Numbered from the stretch's first letter, positions 17,256-26,232 are shown. The stretch is DNA of 64,000 bases from Liquorilactobacillus nagelii DSM 13675 (GCF_019444005.1 NZ_CP049304.1:1116001-1180000); one strand, 5' to 3'. Translations and numbers: made by a program. Notes: generated from the sequence alone by a model not told the origin.

Positions 17256-18194
17256 ATGCTAAAAATACTCAATCGAAATAAAGAGATTTGTTTTCCAACC
17301 ATGAACGGAACGATTCAAATAGACATTCAACAAATGATTATGCCTGAAACATCTCAATTGATTATCACTCACTTAAATTCTGATATTCTACAAGAATTGC
17401 TCCAAATAGATAATAAAAAATTGACAGTTTTTGTTTCCTATGAACTTTACTATCTACTACAAAAATTACAACATGTCCAATTGTTACGGCCAATTAATTC
17501 TTTTGATCAATTTAAAATCATGCCAACGGACTTTCCACAACAATTTGGCGAGTTAACATTAACTGCTTTCAACAATGATGATTCCTTAACTGGTTCAATC
17601 GCACTTTTGATAAAAAATGGTGAAGAAACAACTGGTTATTGTGCGGCTTTTGCAATAGCAGGCTTTCATCTAAAGCGAATTCATCGTTGGCAAAAAGCTT
17701 TTCGTCAAGCTGAAATAACTCAGTTTACAACTAACCGCTTTATGCTCCAGTCAGAATCAACTGGAGCTTGCAATGGTGAAGTGAGAATGATGAACAACTG
17801 GGAAAGTTGTTTAATTCGAACACCTGAATTTTTTGGGCTGCGGCTCTGTCCGTGGAATCCTGAAAGAATCTACCGTTTTTTATCTTTAGCGGCTACTCAT
17901 CAGCGAAAAGTTTTTCTCACACCCATCTATTATGACTTAATAAAACAATTTACTTCATTTGGAAAAATTGATGTTGCTTGTCAAACTAAGGCGATAATTA
18001 AAGAGGCTGAACAAAGCAATAGTATTTGGCAAGTAATCGATGAACCTACTCTCAAAAGTATAAATAAAACCCGTTTTGATTCTGCTTATTCATATAATTG
18101 CTATGGTCTAGCTGCAATCATCCAATACCTTGACAAAGATCAGGTTGAGAAACTACGTCAACAATTAGGAAATCCGAAAATTGCCATTATCTAA
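17256..18194 (+). CDS. Degenerate metallo-beta-lactamase-fold (RNase J-like) protein
   Basis: 312 residues. Not recognised with certainty. The order of elements resembles lactobacillar RNase J-like metallo-hydrolases: LIITHLNSDI stands where an SHGHxDH motif would be, and NNDDSLTGSIALLIKNGEE, followed by GYCAAFAIAGFHLKRIHRW, resembles the D-S-x-x-G-S-x-G-F-x-I and TGDFRFHG segments. The metal-binding histidines are missing at both places, so if the relation is right the protein is unlikely to be a metallo-nuclease. It is a single gene with GAAAGGA before the ATG and a bidirectional terminator after it. A purely hypothetical protein is the alternative. Confidence 0.4.
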   Translation: MLKILNRNKEICFPTMNGTIQIDIQQMIMPETSQLIITHLNSDILQELLQIDNKKLTVFVSYELYYLLQKLQHVQLLRPINSFDQFKIMPTDFPQQFGELTLTAFNNDDSLTGSIALLIKNGEETTGYCAAFAIAGFHLKRIHRWQKAFRQAEITQFTTNRFMLQSESTGACNGEVRMMNNWESCLIRTPEFFGLRLCPWNPERIYRFLSLAATHQRKVFLTPIYYDLIKQFTSFGKIDVACQTKAIIKEAEQSNSIWQVIDEPTLKSINKTRFDSAYSYNCYGLAAIIQYLDKDQVEKLRQQLGNPKIAII

Positions 18195-18197
18195 TCT

Positions 18198-18247
18198 AAA
18201 AAATCGTTGCAGTTTATGGAATAATTCATAAATTGCAACGATTTTTT
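18198..18247. terminator. Bidirectional terminator
   Basis: AAAAATCGTTGCA pairs with TGCAACGATTTTT, with further pairing inside the hairpin. It lies between two convergent genes and overlaps the stop of the minus-strand hydrolase. Confidence 0.85.
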
Positions 18248-19187
18248 ATTTGAGATATTTAGCAAAAAACCGACTAACTTTTTGCGAATAGAGCTGTGGA
18301 TGATCATAATACGACATCGCGTGGGCCGCACCTGGAACTACCCATAACTGTTTTGGACCCGTGGATGCTCGGTAGTTTTGGTAGACCATTCTTGTTGGAA
18401 CAAAATTATCTTTTCCTCCGTGAATAAAAAACGTTGGTAGATGATTTCGTTTTAATTGGTCAACTGAACTTGCTTTTTTAAAACTAAAACCGGTATGTTG
18501 CTGAACTGCCCAATCAGCAGTCGTAATCAATGGTTGTTTCGGCAAATTAAATTGAGCTTTTAACTCATGTGTCAGTTCACCTTCAATACTTGAATAACCG
18601 GCATCTTCACAAATAGCTTTAACCTGTTTGGGTAAATGCTCACCGCTGATCATCATCACCGTTGCACCGCCCATGCTAACGCCAAACAAACCAATTTTTT
18701 GCTGGGAACCCTCTTTTTTCAAAAGTAGCTGTAACCACTTCAAATAATCAAGTCGATCAGGCCAACCAAAACCAATATACTTACCTTCACTGCCAACGGC
18801 ACCACGATCATCTGGCGCCAAAACATTATAACCTTGGCGATGAAATAGATGGATATAGCTAGCCATTGACCGGTGATTCTCACGATAACCATGAGCAACG
18901 ACAATTGTTTTATTTGTTTTTTGAGTTGCTGGAAAATAAACTGCATGTAACTGTAAATTTTGAGTTGCTGAAGTCTGATACCAGTTTTTTTGTTTCGCAT
19001 TGTCTAACCAGTGTTGGTCTTTAACTAACATTGTTGCTTTAGCTTGCTTATACTTAGTAATTAAACGCGGTTGTGGTTCAAAAGCAAAGTAATACAGATA
19101 TTGACTAGCTGCAAACAATCCCCCGATGATGACTGTCACTAAACAAACAACCAATAACAGCCATTGCTTTTTTCGTAATTTTAACAA
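18246..19187 (-). CDS. Membrane-anchored alpha/beta hydrolase
   Basis: 313 residues. A basic N-terminus and one hydrophobic segment at about residues 8-32 act as an uncleaved anchor or signal. The hydrolase domain follows: VVAHGYRENHRSM near 95, the nucleophile elbow GVSMGG near 165, HGGKDNFVPTRM near 260 for the acid, and a final AAHAMSYY for the histidine. Similar lactobacillar proteins are called cell-surface hydrolases; the substrate is unknown. It lies 33 bases downstream of the cardiolipin synthase gene on the same strand and probably shares its transcript. Confidence 0.8.
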   Translation of the reverse strand: MLKLRKKQWLLLVVCLVTVIIGGLFAASQYLYYFAFEPQPRLITKYKQAKATMLVKDQHWLDNAKQKNWYQTSATQNLQLHAVYFPATQKTNKTIVVAHGYRENHRSMASYIHLFHRQGYNVLAPDDRGAVGSEGKYIGFGWPDRLDYLKWLQLLLKKEGSQQKIGLFGVSMGGATVMMISGEHLPKQVKAICEDAGYSSIEGELTHELKAQFNLPKQPLITTADWAVQQHTGFSFKKASSVDQLKRNHLPTFFIHGGKDNFVPTRMVYQNYRASTGPKQLWVVPGAAHAMSYYDHPQLYSQKVSRFFAKYLK

Positions 19188-19220
19188 TTTTAATCCCTAC
19201 AATCCCCTTATTATCAGCTG

Positions 19221-20669
19221 TCAAAGAATCGGTGACAACAGCCGTGAAAAGTACTGTTTAAACCGCAGCCATTTAGACTGAGCTGCAAAGTCTTCTAATG
19301 TTAATTGTTTTGAATTCGTGACATCTTGCAAAAATGTTTGTCGCATTTTCTCACTAAATTCTGGATCATACAAAAATGCATTTGATTCAAAATTCAATTT
19401 AAAGCTTCGATAATCTAAATTAGCAGAACCAACCGATGAAATCTGTCCATCAACTACTAACGTTTTGGCATGCAGAAAACCCTTTTGGTATTGATAAATT
19501 TCAACACCATTTTCCAAAAGCGCATGCGCATAGTATTGAGTTGCCCGATAAACAAAGGGGTGATCTGGCATTGACGGAATCATAATTTTAACTTTGATTC
19601 CTGAAAAGGCCGCCAATGATAAAGCTTCATACAAAGAATCATCTGGAATTAAATATGGTGTTTGAATCAAAACCTCATGATCTGCATTATTAATCATTTT
19701 GATATAACCAAGTTTGATTTTCTGAACTTGACTTTCAGGTCCGCTAGAAACAATTTGAATGCCAACATTCCCCTTAGCTTCACTCAATGGAAAATAATTC
19801 TCGTGATAAGTGACTTTTTTTTCTTTAACCGTTGCGTTCCAGTCCATAAAGAAGCGTGACTGCATCGCAATTACCGCATTACCAGTAATTTTAATATGCG
19901 TATCGCGCCAATTGCCAAACTTTGGCGAACGACCTAAATATTGATCACCAACATTGAATCCACCAATATAGCCAATTGTTCCATCAATAATCACTAATTT
20001 TCTATGGTCACGGTAGTTCAGACGTAAATTGGGAAATGAACGATATGACCCAAAGAATGGTTCTGCTGAACCTCCAAGTTGTTCTAATTTTTGGAAAAAT
20101 TTATGCGTTGTTCCACGTGAACCAAAACTATCATAAATTACTCGAACTTTAACACCTTCAGCTGCCTTTTTTTCCAACAGTTCTCTCAGCTGATTTCCAA
20201 TTCGATCATTATAAAAAGTGTAATATTCAATATGAACATGGTCTTTAGCCGCTTTAATATCCGCAAATAATTCGGCAAACTTTTGTTCACCATCAGTCAA
20301 TAATTTAACTTCGTTATATTTAGTTAAAATTGACTTATCGGTTTCCAAAAATAAATGTACCATTTCTCTGGACGTATCCGTAATTTCGTCCGCTGGCAAC
20401 AAGTCCTTTTTATGCCACTGTTCTTTTTGCAAATTTACTAACTGATCCAAGCCCATTTGCTGTTGCGTTTTAATATCATAAATATCATCTTTTGACAATT
20501 TTTTACCGACAAATAAGTACATAATAAACCCAACTATCGGCAACAACAATAAAACTAGCAGCCAAGCCCAAGTAGCTGAAATATCACGTTTTTCTTTGAA
20601 AACAGTAAAAATAGCAAAAATTAAGTTTAGCACAAAAATAATTTCTAACAGCGTACTGACAATGTGCAT
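19221..20669 (-). CDS. cls: Cardiolipin synthase
   Basis: 482 residues. Phospholipase-D superfamily enzyme that joins two phosphatidylglycerols into cardiolipin at the membrane. Two N-terminal membrane helices (about 4-25 and 35-55) are followed by two HKD motifs: HRKLVIIDGTIGYIGGFNVGD near 220 and HAKTLVVDGQISSVGSANLDYRSF near 400. This is the standard ClsA-type architecture and length. The ATG at 20669 follows AAGGTGGAAG. It is followed on the same strand by the anchored hydrolase. Confidence 0.94.
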   Translation of the reverse strand: MHIVSTLLEIIFVLNLIFAIFTVFKEKRDISATWAWLLVLLLLPIVGFIMYLFVGKKLSKDDIYDIKTQQQMGLDQLVNLQKEQWHKKDLLPADEITDTSREMVHLFLETDKSILTKYNEVKLLTDGEQKFAELFADIKAAKDHVHIEYYTFYNDRIGNQLRELLEKKAAEGVKVRVIYDSFGSRGTTHKFFQKLEQLGGSAEPFFGSYRSFPNLRLNYRDHRKLVIIDGTIGYIGGFNVGDQYLGRSPKFGNWRDTHIKITGNAVIAMQSRFFMDWNATVKEKKVTYHENYFPLSEAKGNVGIQIVSSGPESQVQKIKLGYIKMINNADHEVLIQTPYLIPDDSLYEALSLAAFSGIKVKIMIPSMPDHPFVYRATQYYAHALLENGVEIYQYQKGFLHAKTLVVDGQISSVGSANLDYRSFKLNFESNAFLYDPEFSEKMRQTFLQDVTNSKQLTLEDFAAQSKWLRFKQYFSRLLSPIL

Positions 20670-20768
20670 GAACTTCCACCTTCTTATTTAGGATTTAACT
20701 TAACCACTTAAAAAGTCCTCAACAAGCATCAGTTTACACTGTTCCAGTTGATTTGTCATTTCTAACCC

Positions 20769-21605
20769 TCAACGATTAGCAAATGATTTGCTTGAACCAA
20801 ACCATTTTTGATTGATTTTGCTCAAAGTCCCATTAGCTGCTAAAATCTTTAGCCCTCGATTGATTTTTTTACGTAATGTTTTGTCTCCTTTGCGCATTCC
20901 CACCGCAAAGTCTTCTGTTGGGAAACCAATTACTTGTTTACGATAGCTAGTAGCATCAGGTTGGTGCTTTATATAATAATCAGCATAAACACTGTCAATT
21001 AAAAGTCCCTGAATCCGACCAGCGTTTAGATCTAGGAAAGCATCGTTAAAGGTACTGTATTGAACTGTGTGCTTAACATATTTTTTTAAATACTGTGGTG
21101 AATCTTCAAATGATTCATAACCTGAAGAACCACTTTGAACTCCTAATGTTTTTCCACGCATTTTAGCAGCCTGATTAATGCCAGCAGATTTTTGGGTAAC
21201 CAAAATTTGCTGGTTCTTTAAATAAGTATTACTGAAAGCAACTGTTCGCTCACGTGCTGGATTTTTTGTGTATCCATTCCAAATCAAGTCAATCGTGCCA
21301 TTACGTAATTCGGTTTCCTTCATTGACCAATCAATCGTTTGAAAGTCAACTTTAATTCCATATAATTTGAAAACAGCGCGTGCTAAATCAATATCATAAC
21401 CAACTAATTTACCACTCTTTTCACGAAAACCCATTGGGACAAAGCTATCGTCTAAACCAACAACCACTCGATGATGCTTGACAATTTGAGGCCAAGTATC
21501 AGTGGTGTTTGCCCGTCGTTGAACACTTGTGCAACCAGCCAACAAAAATAGTGAAATACCAGTTAATAAACCCAAGAGGATTTTTTTATACCTCATTTTT
21601 TTCAA
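20769..21605 (-). CDS. Amino-acid ABC transporter substrate-binding lipoprotein, predicted histidine-specific
   Basis: About 278 residues. A signal peptide ends in the lipobox LLAGC, so the mature protein is a lipoprotein on the outer face of the membrane. The solute-binding domain is of the polar amino-acid (SBP_bac_3) type: VVGLDDSFVPMGFREKSGKLVGYDIDLARAVF near the start, then LIWNGYTKNPARERTVAFS and GVQSGSSGYE. I chose the TTG at 21605, nine bases after GGAGGA; the GTG at 21614 abuts the ribosome site. It is last in a permease-ATPase-binding-protein operon under a T-box read here as histidine-specific. Confidence 0.88.
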   Translation of the reverse strand: MKKMRYKKILLGLLTGISLFLLAGCTSVQRRANTTDTWPQIVKHHRVVVGLDDSFVPMGFREKSGKLVGYDIDLARAVFKLYGIKVDFQTIDWSMKETELRNGTIDLIWNGYTKNPARERTVAFSNTYLKNQQILVTQKSAGINQAAKMRGKTLGVQSGSSGYESFEDSPQYLKKYVKHTVQYSTFNDAFLDLNAGRIQGLLIDSVYADYYIKHQPDATSYRKQVIGFPTEDFAVGMRKGDKTLRKKINRGLKILAANGTLSKINQKWFGSSKSFANR

Positions 21606-21627
21606 TCCGCTCACTCCTCCCGCCAGT

Positions 21628-22263
21628 TCATTGCTGCGGTTCTAACTTAAAGGTCTGATCCGCAATCTGTCGAGCAAACTCCCAATCATGCGTGACAACT
21701 ATTTGGGTAATTCCGGCTTTTTTTAATTGCAAAATAATCTTTTTAACGGCCTCACGTAACCCTGGATCTAAAGCTGATGTTGGTTCGTCATAACATAAGA
21801 TTTTGGGCTTCATCGCTAATGCTCGCGCAATTGCAACTCGTTGCTTTTGACCACCTGATAATTGATAAGGAAATAAATCAGCTTTATCTGTTAAAGATAA
21901 TTGCGCCAATAGTTTTTCGGCAGCTTGCCTAGCTTGTTTGCTAGTTTGCTTCAAGGCCAACTCGGGAGCTAAAGTGATGTTATCAATCACTTTCAAATGT
22001 GGAAATAATTGATAATCTTGAAAGACGACACCAATCACTGCATCATCTTTTTGTGGCATGGTTGGATCGAATTTTTTACCATCAACAAGCATTTCACCAC
22101 TATCCAAACTTTCTAGACCGCTGATACAACGCAACAAAGTTGTTTTCCCACCACCCGATTGACCAACAATACACAAAATCTGACCATCTTCAATTTTTAA
22201 ATTCAAATCATGCCAAACTGTTTTTTGGTTAAAAGTTTTACTGACGTTTTTTAATTCAAGCAT
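21628..22263 (-). CDS. Amino-acid ABC transporter ATPase, predicted histidine-specific
   Basis: 211 residues. Walker A VGQSGGGKTTLL near 35, Q-loop GVVFQDYQLFPHL near 83, signature LSGGQKQRVAIARALAMKPKILCYDEPTSALDP near 135-167 (with Walker B), and H-loop VVTHDWEF near 195. It is close in type to HisP/GlnQ polar amino-acid importers. It is slightly shorter than typical GlnQ (about 240) because it ends soon after the H-loop. ATAAGGAGG precedes the ATG at 22263; a TTG immediately before could also serve. It lies 14 bases after the permease gene. Confidence 0.92.
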   Translation of the reverse strand: MLELKNVSKTFNQKTVWHDLNLKIEDGQILCIVGQSGGGKTTLLRCISGLESLDSGEMLVDGKKFDPTMPQKDDAVIGVVFQDYQLFPHLKVIDNITLAPELALKQTSKQARQAAEKLLAQLSLTDKADLFPYQLSGGQKQRVAIARALAMKPKILCYDEPTSALDPGLREAVKKIILQLKKAGITQIVVTHDWEFARQIADQTFKLEPQQ

Positions 22264-22277
22264 CAACGACTACCTCC

Positions 22278-22928
22278 TTATTTCCAATAACTGAAGTGCT
22301 GCTCAAGTTTCCGCAGGATAAAAGTTAAAACAGCGGTTAACAATAAATAAATAATTCCTACGAGTACTAATGGAACCAATGTAACATCCCGACTAGTTGC
22401 AACATTTCCTGCTCGCAAAAGGTCTCCTAAACCAATCACGTAAACTAAACTTGAATCTTTGACCAAGTTAATCACTTCATTACCAATCGAAGGCAAAACA
22501 ATTTTAACAACCTGTGGTGTGACAATTTTGCGAATCGTCTGCCAATAAGTTAACCGTAGTACCTGAGCACTTTCATATTGTCCTTTGGGAATTGATTGTA
22601 GTCCCCCCCGAAAGATCTCAGCAAAATAAGCCGTATAATTTAAGATAAAGGCAAATAATGCTGCATCATAACGTTGCAAAGTAAAAATTCCATTACCAAT
22701 TAAAGGCAAACCATAAAAAACAAATATCAACTGAAGTAATAATGGCGTTCCCCGCATTAACCAGACATAAAAACGTAAAACGGCTCGTAATGGCTTGAAA
22801 TGTGATGTTAGACCTAAGCCAACAACCAATCCTAACGGCAATGAACCAACTAACGTCCAAAAAAATATCTCCAATGTTAGCTTGGCACCACTTAATAGTG
22901 ATGGCAAAATTTGTAAAATATAATGCAT
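22278..22928 (-). CDS. Amino-acid ABC transporter permease, predicted histidine-specific
   Basis: 216 residues with about five membrane helices. It belongs to the HisM/GlnP family of polar amino-acid permeases: VWLMRGTPLLLQLIFVFYGLP near 55-75, and the cytoplasmic EAA loop EIFRGGLQSIPKGQYESAQVLRLTYWQTIRKIVTPQ near 108-143. First gene after the T-box leader; AAAGGAGAGG precedes the ATG. Only one permease gene is present, so the transporter is predicted to use a homodimer. Confidence 0.92.
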   Translation of the reverse strand: MHYILQILPSLLSGAKLTLEIFFWTLVGSLPLGLVVGLGLTSHFKPLRAVLRFYVWLMRGTPLLLQLIFVFYGLPLIGNGIFTLQRYDAALFAFILNYTAYFAEIFRGGLQSIPKGQYESAQVLRLTYWQTIRKIVTPQVVKIVLPSIGNEVINLVKDSSLVYVIGLGDLLRAGNVATSRDVTLVPLVLVGIIYLLLTAVLTFILRKLEQHFSYWK

Positions 22929-22952
22929 TTGACACCTCTCCTTTAAAAAAAT

Positions 22953-23238
22953 AAAAAAGCCCTCCTAGACAAATTGTCTAAGAGGGCGCATAAATAAAAC
23001 GCGGTACCACCTCATGTACTCTGTCAGTTCACACTAACAGACTCATCAAGTTCAACCAAACTTTAAGTGGTAACGGCACAACCGGAAAAACCTACTATTT
23101 ATTAAAACTAAGGTTCAGTATTTCAGCTCACAAAAGTGTTTCATCCAAAAAATTTTACAGTTTTGCACCTGCCAACTGCTCTCTGAAGAATTATTTTAAA
23201 TTACTCATTTGTTCACAGCTTTTTTTAATAACAATCTC
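22953..23238 (-). promoter_or_regulatory. T-box leader upstream of the amino-acid ABC operon; specifier CAC (histidine)
   Basis: On the minus strand the leader has the AGAGAGC...GGTGCAAAAC stem I start, a specifier region GATGAAACACTTTTGTGAG, the T-box GGTGGTACCGC (23001-23011) and a terminator hairpin of GCCCTC and GAGGGC type followed by T-run (22953-22987). In the valS and serS T-boxes of this window the specifier lies exactly six bases before the conserved GAG. The same register here gives CAC at 23136-23138, histidine. A register shifted by one would give ACA (threonine). Confidence 0.85.
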
Positions 23239-23267
23239 ACTTTATCAATAAATTAGTCTTAAGTCAA
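23239..23267 (-). promoter_or_regulatory. Sigma-A-type promoter of the ABC operon
   Basis: TTGACT (23267-23262), a 17-base spacer and TAAAGT (23244-23239). It sits directly after the minD stop, so the T-box operon has its own transcript. Confidence 0.65.
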
Positions 23268-23268
23268 T

Positions 23269-24075
23269 TTATTTTTTCTTAAACCAAGAACGCATTCGCG
23301 AAAACAATCCAGGTTTTTCAGTCTGTTCTATGTTCATCAATGGCACTGTTTCACCTAATATCCGGCGTGCGATATTCCGATAACCCTGCGCCGCCTGATT
23401 GTTTTCCTGCAAAACAATTGGTTCTCCATGATTAGACGTAGAAATCACCTGATCATCATCAACAATTATTCCCAATAATTTAATTGATAAATGCCGCGTA
23501 ATTTCATCAATATCCATCGCTTGACCATCATTCATTAAGTTCATTCGAATCCGATTAATAATCAGTTGTGGAGCTTCTTTGAAGTTGTGTTGTTCTAACA
23601 AACCAATAACTCGATCTGCATCTCGAACAGCTGAAATTTCTGGAGTTGAAACAACAATTGCAGTATCAGCCCCGGCAACAGCATTAACAAAGCCTTGCTC
23701 GATTCCAGCAGGACAATCAATCAACACAAAGTCAAAATCTGGTTTTAAATCTAAAACAATTTTCTTAACCTGTTCAGGATTTAAATCCGTCTTATCAGCA
23801 TTTTGAGCAGCTGGCAGCAAAAAAAGCTTATCTTCAAATCGCTTGTCTTTAATTAAAGCTTGGTGTAATTTAGCTCGGCCACTAGCGACATCTACAATGT
23901 CATAAATAATGCGATTGTCCAAGCCCAAAATAACATCCAAATTTCTTAGTCCAATATCTAAATCCAGTAAACAAACCTTCTTGCCTTGTAACGCCAAGGC
24001 CGTTCCCAAATTGGCTGAAGTCGTGGTTTTACCCACGCCTCCTTTACCGGAAGTTATTACAATTGCTGTTCCCAT
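23269..24075 (-). CDS. minD: Septum site-determining ATPase MinD
   Basis: 268 residues. ParA/MinD-family ATPase that recruits MinC to the membrane and keeps division away from the poles. The deviant Walker A GKGGVGKTTTSANLG is at about 11-25, switch I/II LDLDIGLRNLDVILGL is at 38-53, and VLIDCPAGIEQG lies near 117. The C-terminus ends in a short amphipathic, basic helix (LFSRMRSWFKKK), the membrane-targeting sequence. It is separated from minC by two bases and is last in the mreBCD-minCD operon. Confidence 0.96.
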   Translation of the reverse strand: MGTAIVITSGKGGVGKTTTSANLGTALALQGKKVCLLDLDIGLRNLDVILGLDNRIIYDIVDVASGRAKLHQALIKDKRFEDKLFLLPAAQNADKTDLNPEQVKKIVLDLKPDFDFVLIDCPAGIEQGFVNAVAGADTAIVVSTPEISAVRDADRVIGLLEQHNFKEAPQLIINRIRMNLMNDGQAMDIDEITRHLSIKLLGIIVDDDQVISTSNHGEPIVLQENNQAAQGYRNIARRILGETVPLMNIEQTEKPGLFSRMRSWFKKK

Positions 24076-24077
24076 TT

Positions 24078-24749
24078 TTAAAGTCCCCCCATCCTTGCAA
24101 AAAGTTTTGGTCGAATTTGTTTGACCTGTTCTCGTTGGGTATAGTCTAATACATGCAAATCATTTACATAGGCTGCCGTTTCAGCTGTTATCTGCTGCTT
24201 TTCTTGTGCAATAATTGCAACTGCATCAGAAATTCTAATTTGCTGAGCTTGGTGAAAATCGCCAACAATCACAGCCGCTGAATCATTCGGGTAACCGGCT
24301 TGTAAAATTCCTTCACAATTTCCTAATAAGAAAATGCTACCAGTGGTCCTTAACATTCCACCTTGATGTACTGCACCAATAAATAGAATATCACCAGTTA
24401 ATTCTTTTACTTGACCATTGCGAATTATGCTGCCTTCTAAATGCAAACTACGCTTCAGCAACATTTCCTGAGCTTGAGTCGTTAATATAACCTCAGCTGA
24501 AAATTTATAAATTGAAAATTGTGGATAGGCACTTACTAACGTTTCAATTTTTTTTCGTTGCTCCGGTTGCAACAATCGCTTGCCGGTAGTTATCTCAAAA
24601 GAGACTGCCTTTTGTTGATTAAAGGTTTGCTTAACACTTAATTCAGCAAATAGCTGTTTTAATTCCTGTAAAATATCTGTAAAAGCCGCACTATCTTTTA
24701 GACTAATTTCATAACCGTCATTATGTCCCTTGAGAACGATGCTTTTCAT
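24078..24749 (-). CDS. minC: Septum site-determining protein MinC
   Basis: 223 residues. Inhibitor of FtsZ assembly. The N-terminal domain is divergent, as is normal for the family. The C-terminal beta-helix domain is clear from about residue 100: GSIIRNGQVKELTGDILFIGAVHQGGMLRTTGSIFLLGNCEGILQAGY with regularly spaced glycines, then ISDAVAII. The ATG at 24749 lies two bases from mreD's stop, and its own stop is two bases from minD, so the set is tightly coupled. Confidence 0.92.
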   Translation of the reverse strand: MKSIVLKGHNDGYEISLKDSAAFTDILQELKQLFAELSVKQTFNQQKAVSFEITTGKRLLQPEQRKKIETLVSAYPQFSIYKFSAEVILTTQAQEMLLKRSLHLEGSIIRNGQVKELTGDILFIGAVHQGGMLRTTGSIFLLGNCEGILQAGYPNDSAAVIVGDFHQAQQIRISDAVAIIAQEKQQITAETAAYVNDLHVLDYTQREQVKQIRPKLFARMGGL

Positions 24750-24751
24750 GT

Positions 24752-25279
24752 TCAGGCACTCCTATTCTGAGAAAAATACTCAAAGAATTTCTTTAACGGT
24801 AAATACAAAATAACAAAAGCCGCCAAGTTATACGCCAAAGTCGGCCCTAGAGTTTTCCCAATGACTGTCGTAAGTGAAACGTCAGTATACGATATCAAAG
24901 AAAAAATTCCATAAAACAAAAATGTAATCACCGTAATGTCAATCAGACATATTAATAGTACCACAATAAATGACGGGGTGAAAAAACGAAACATTAATAA
25001 GGTCAAATAAACAATTAAGGGTAACAACATCATCATTGGTCCGACAATTCCAGTATAGTAAGTGTCAAAAATGGCTCCTGCTATGATTGACCAGAAGTAG
25101 GGATGATCGATTTGCCCAAAACACAGGGCCATAATTAGCCAGACAACAATCAAACGACTTTCAATCGAAGCATTTGCTTGAAAAAAACTGGCTGCAAAAA
25201 CATTGCTGAAAATTCCATCCAACAGTAAACTGATCAACAACCCCAGCGGAAAAAAATAACGTAATTTAGAAATTCTCAT
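24752..25279 (-). CDS. mreD: Rod shape-determining membrane protein MreD
   Basis: 175 residues with five to six hydrophobic segments, the usual size and topology of Firmicutes MreD. The sequence itself is poorly conserved across the family; features such as FWSIIAGAIFDTYYTGIVGPMMML around 65-88 match the conserved F-G-x-x-D-x-x-x-x-x-x-G region. The position between mreC and minC makes the call secure. It works with MreB and MreC in the elongasome at the cytoplasmic membrane. Confidence 0.9.
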   Translation of the reverse strand: MRISKLRYFFPLGLLISLLLDGIFSNVFAASFFQANASIESRLIVVWLIMALCFGQIDHPYFWSIIAGAIFDTYYTGIVGPMMMLLPLIVYLTLLMFRFFTPSFIVVLLICLIDITVITFLFYGIFSLISYTDVSLTTVIGKTLGPTLAYNLAAFVILYLPLKKFFEYFSQNRSA

Positions 25280-25297
25280 TTACTTTTCACACACCCT

Positions 25298-26146
25298 TTA
25301 ATCAGTTCTCTTAGCAACAGAAACAACCTCTAAGTCAGATAAGTCAGCAGCTGGTTTGATAAAAACCTTTGATGCCAGACCATAATCATCTTTTTCGACT
25401 TTAGTAACACGCCCAACATACAAGCCCTCTGGTGAATTACCACCCAGCCCAGAAGTGATTACGCGATCACCTTTTTTAATTTTCTTTTGCGAAGTAATCT
25501 GACCCATTGTTAACAGATTAGTCGATTTACTATAGCCAGTAATTAATCCATTGATATTGCCCGAATCACTTAAAATTTGTGTTGCAAACTGATTCGAACT
25601 ACTATCATCATTACTAATTAACTCTACTTTGCTTGAAGCTGCACTGACTTCAACAATTCGTCCAATCAATCCATGTTGTGAAACAACCGCCTGATTCTTT
25701 TTAATCCCTGACAAAGAACCTTTATTAATGACTAATTGGTTTTGCCAAGAAGAAGGCGCACGTGAAACAACTGAAGCAGAAACTAAACTAAAATCAGTTA
25801 GACTATTTTTTAATTTCAATTCGGTTTTTAATTTTTTGTTTTCGCTTGTTAATGTTTGATTACGCACTTTTTCAGTTGCTAAACTATCAACTTGCTTTTT
25901 TAATTGCTGATTCTCGCTGTATGTGTTTAACAACTCAGAAATTGAATCCCCAACGGCTTTAATCCCATTGACCGGAGCACCCACAACCTGATTTACAACT
26001 CCAACAGCACTATTGCCAACTTGTTGAACAACAGTTGGTGTTTTTCGATTATTGCGAATTACAATTGAAAAAGCAATTAAGGAAAAGCCGATGATTAAAG
26101 TGATCAAAATAATAACTAATCTTTTGTTAAAGAAAAATCTTTGCAT
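25298..26146 (-). CDS. mreC: Rod shape-determining protein MreC
   Basis: 282 residues. A short cytoplasmic N-terminus and one membrane segment (about residues 8-27) are followed by a coiled coil (about 65-105, with EKVRNQTLTSENKKLKTEL) and the two-barrel extracytoplasmic domain, with ASVVSRAPSSWQNQLVINKGSLSGIKKNQAVV and the closing VITSGLGGNSPEGLYVGRV. The ATG at 26146 (MQRFFFNKR) follows TTGGAGGACAAT; the ATG four codons upstream overlaps that site. It sits between mreB and mreD; the gap to mreB holds a strong hairpin. Confidence 0.95.
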   Translation of the reverse strand: MQRFFFNKRLVIILITLIIGFSLIAFSIVIRNNRKTPTVVQQVGNSAVGVVNQVVGAPVNGIKAVGDSISELLNTYSENQQLKKQVDSLATEKVRNQTLTSENKKLKTELKLKNSLTDFSLVSASVVSRAPSSWQNQLVINKGSLSGIKKNQAVVSQHGLIGRIVEVSAASSKVELISNDDSSSNQFATQILSDSGNINGLITGYSKSTNLLTMGQITSQKKIKKGDRVITSGLGGNSPEGLYVGRVTKVEKDDYGLASKVFIKPAADLSDLEVVSVAKRTD

Positions 26147-26160
26147 ATTGTCCTCCAAAA

Positions 26161-26232
26161 AGACGAAAGCGTATCAAAAATTAAGAGGCTGGCCACAAGC
26201 CCCAACCTCCCAAAAGATACGCCATTCATCGT
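26161..26232 (-). terminator. Intra-operon hairpin between mreB and mreC
   Basis: On the minus strand GCGTATC and GATACGC enclose an inner hairpin of GGGAGGTTGGGGCTT with a GGCCAGCCTC arm. TTTCGTCTTTTT follows. It looks like a weak terminator or attenuator, or an mRNA processing or stability element, that would lower mreCD-minCD relative to mreB. Confidence 0.6.
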
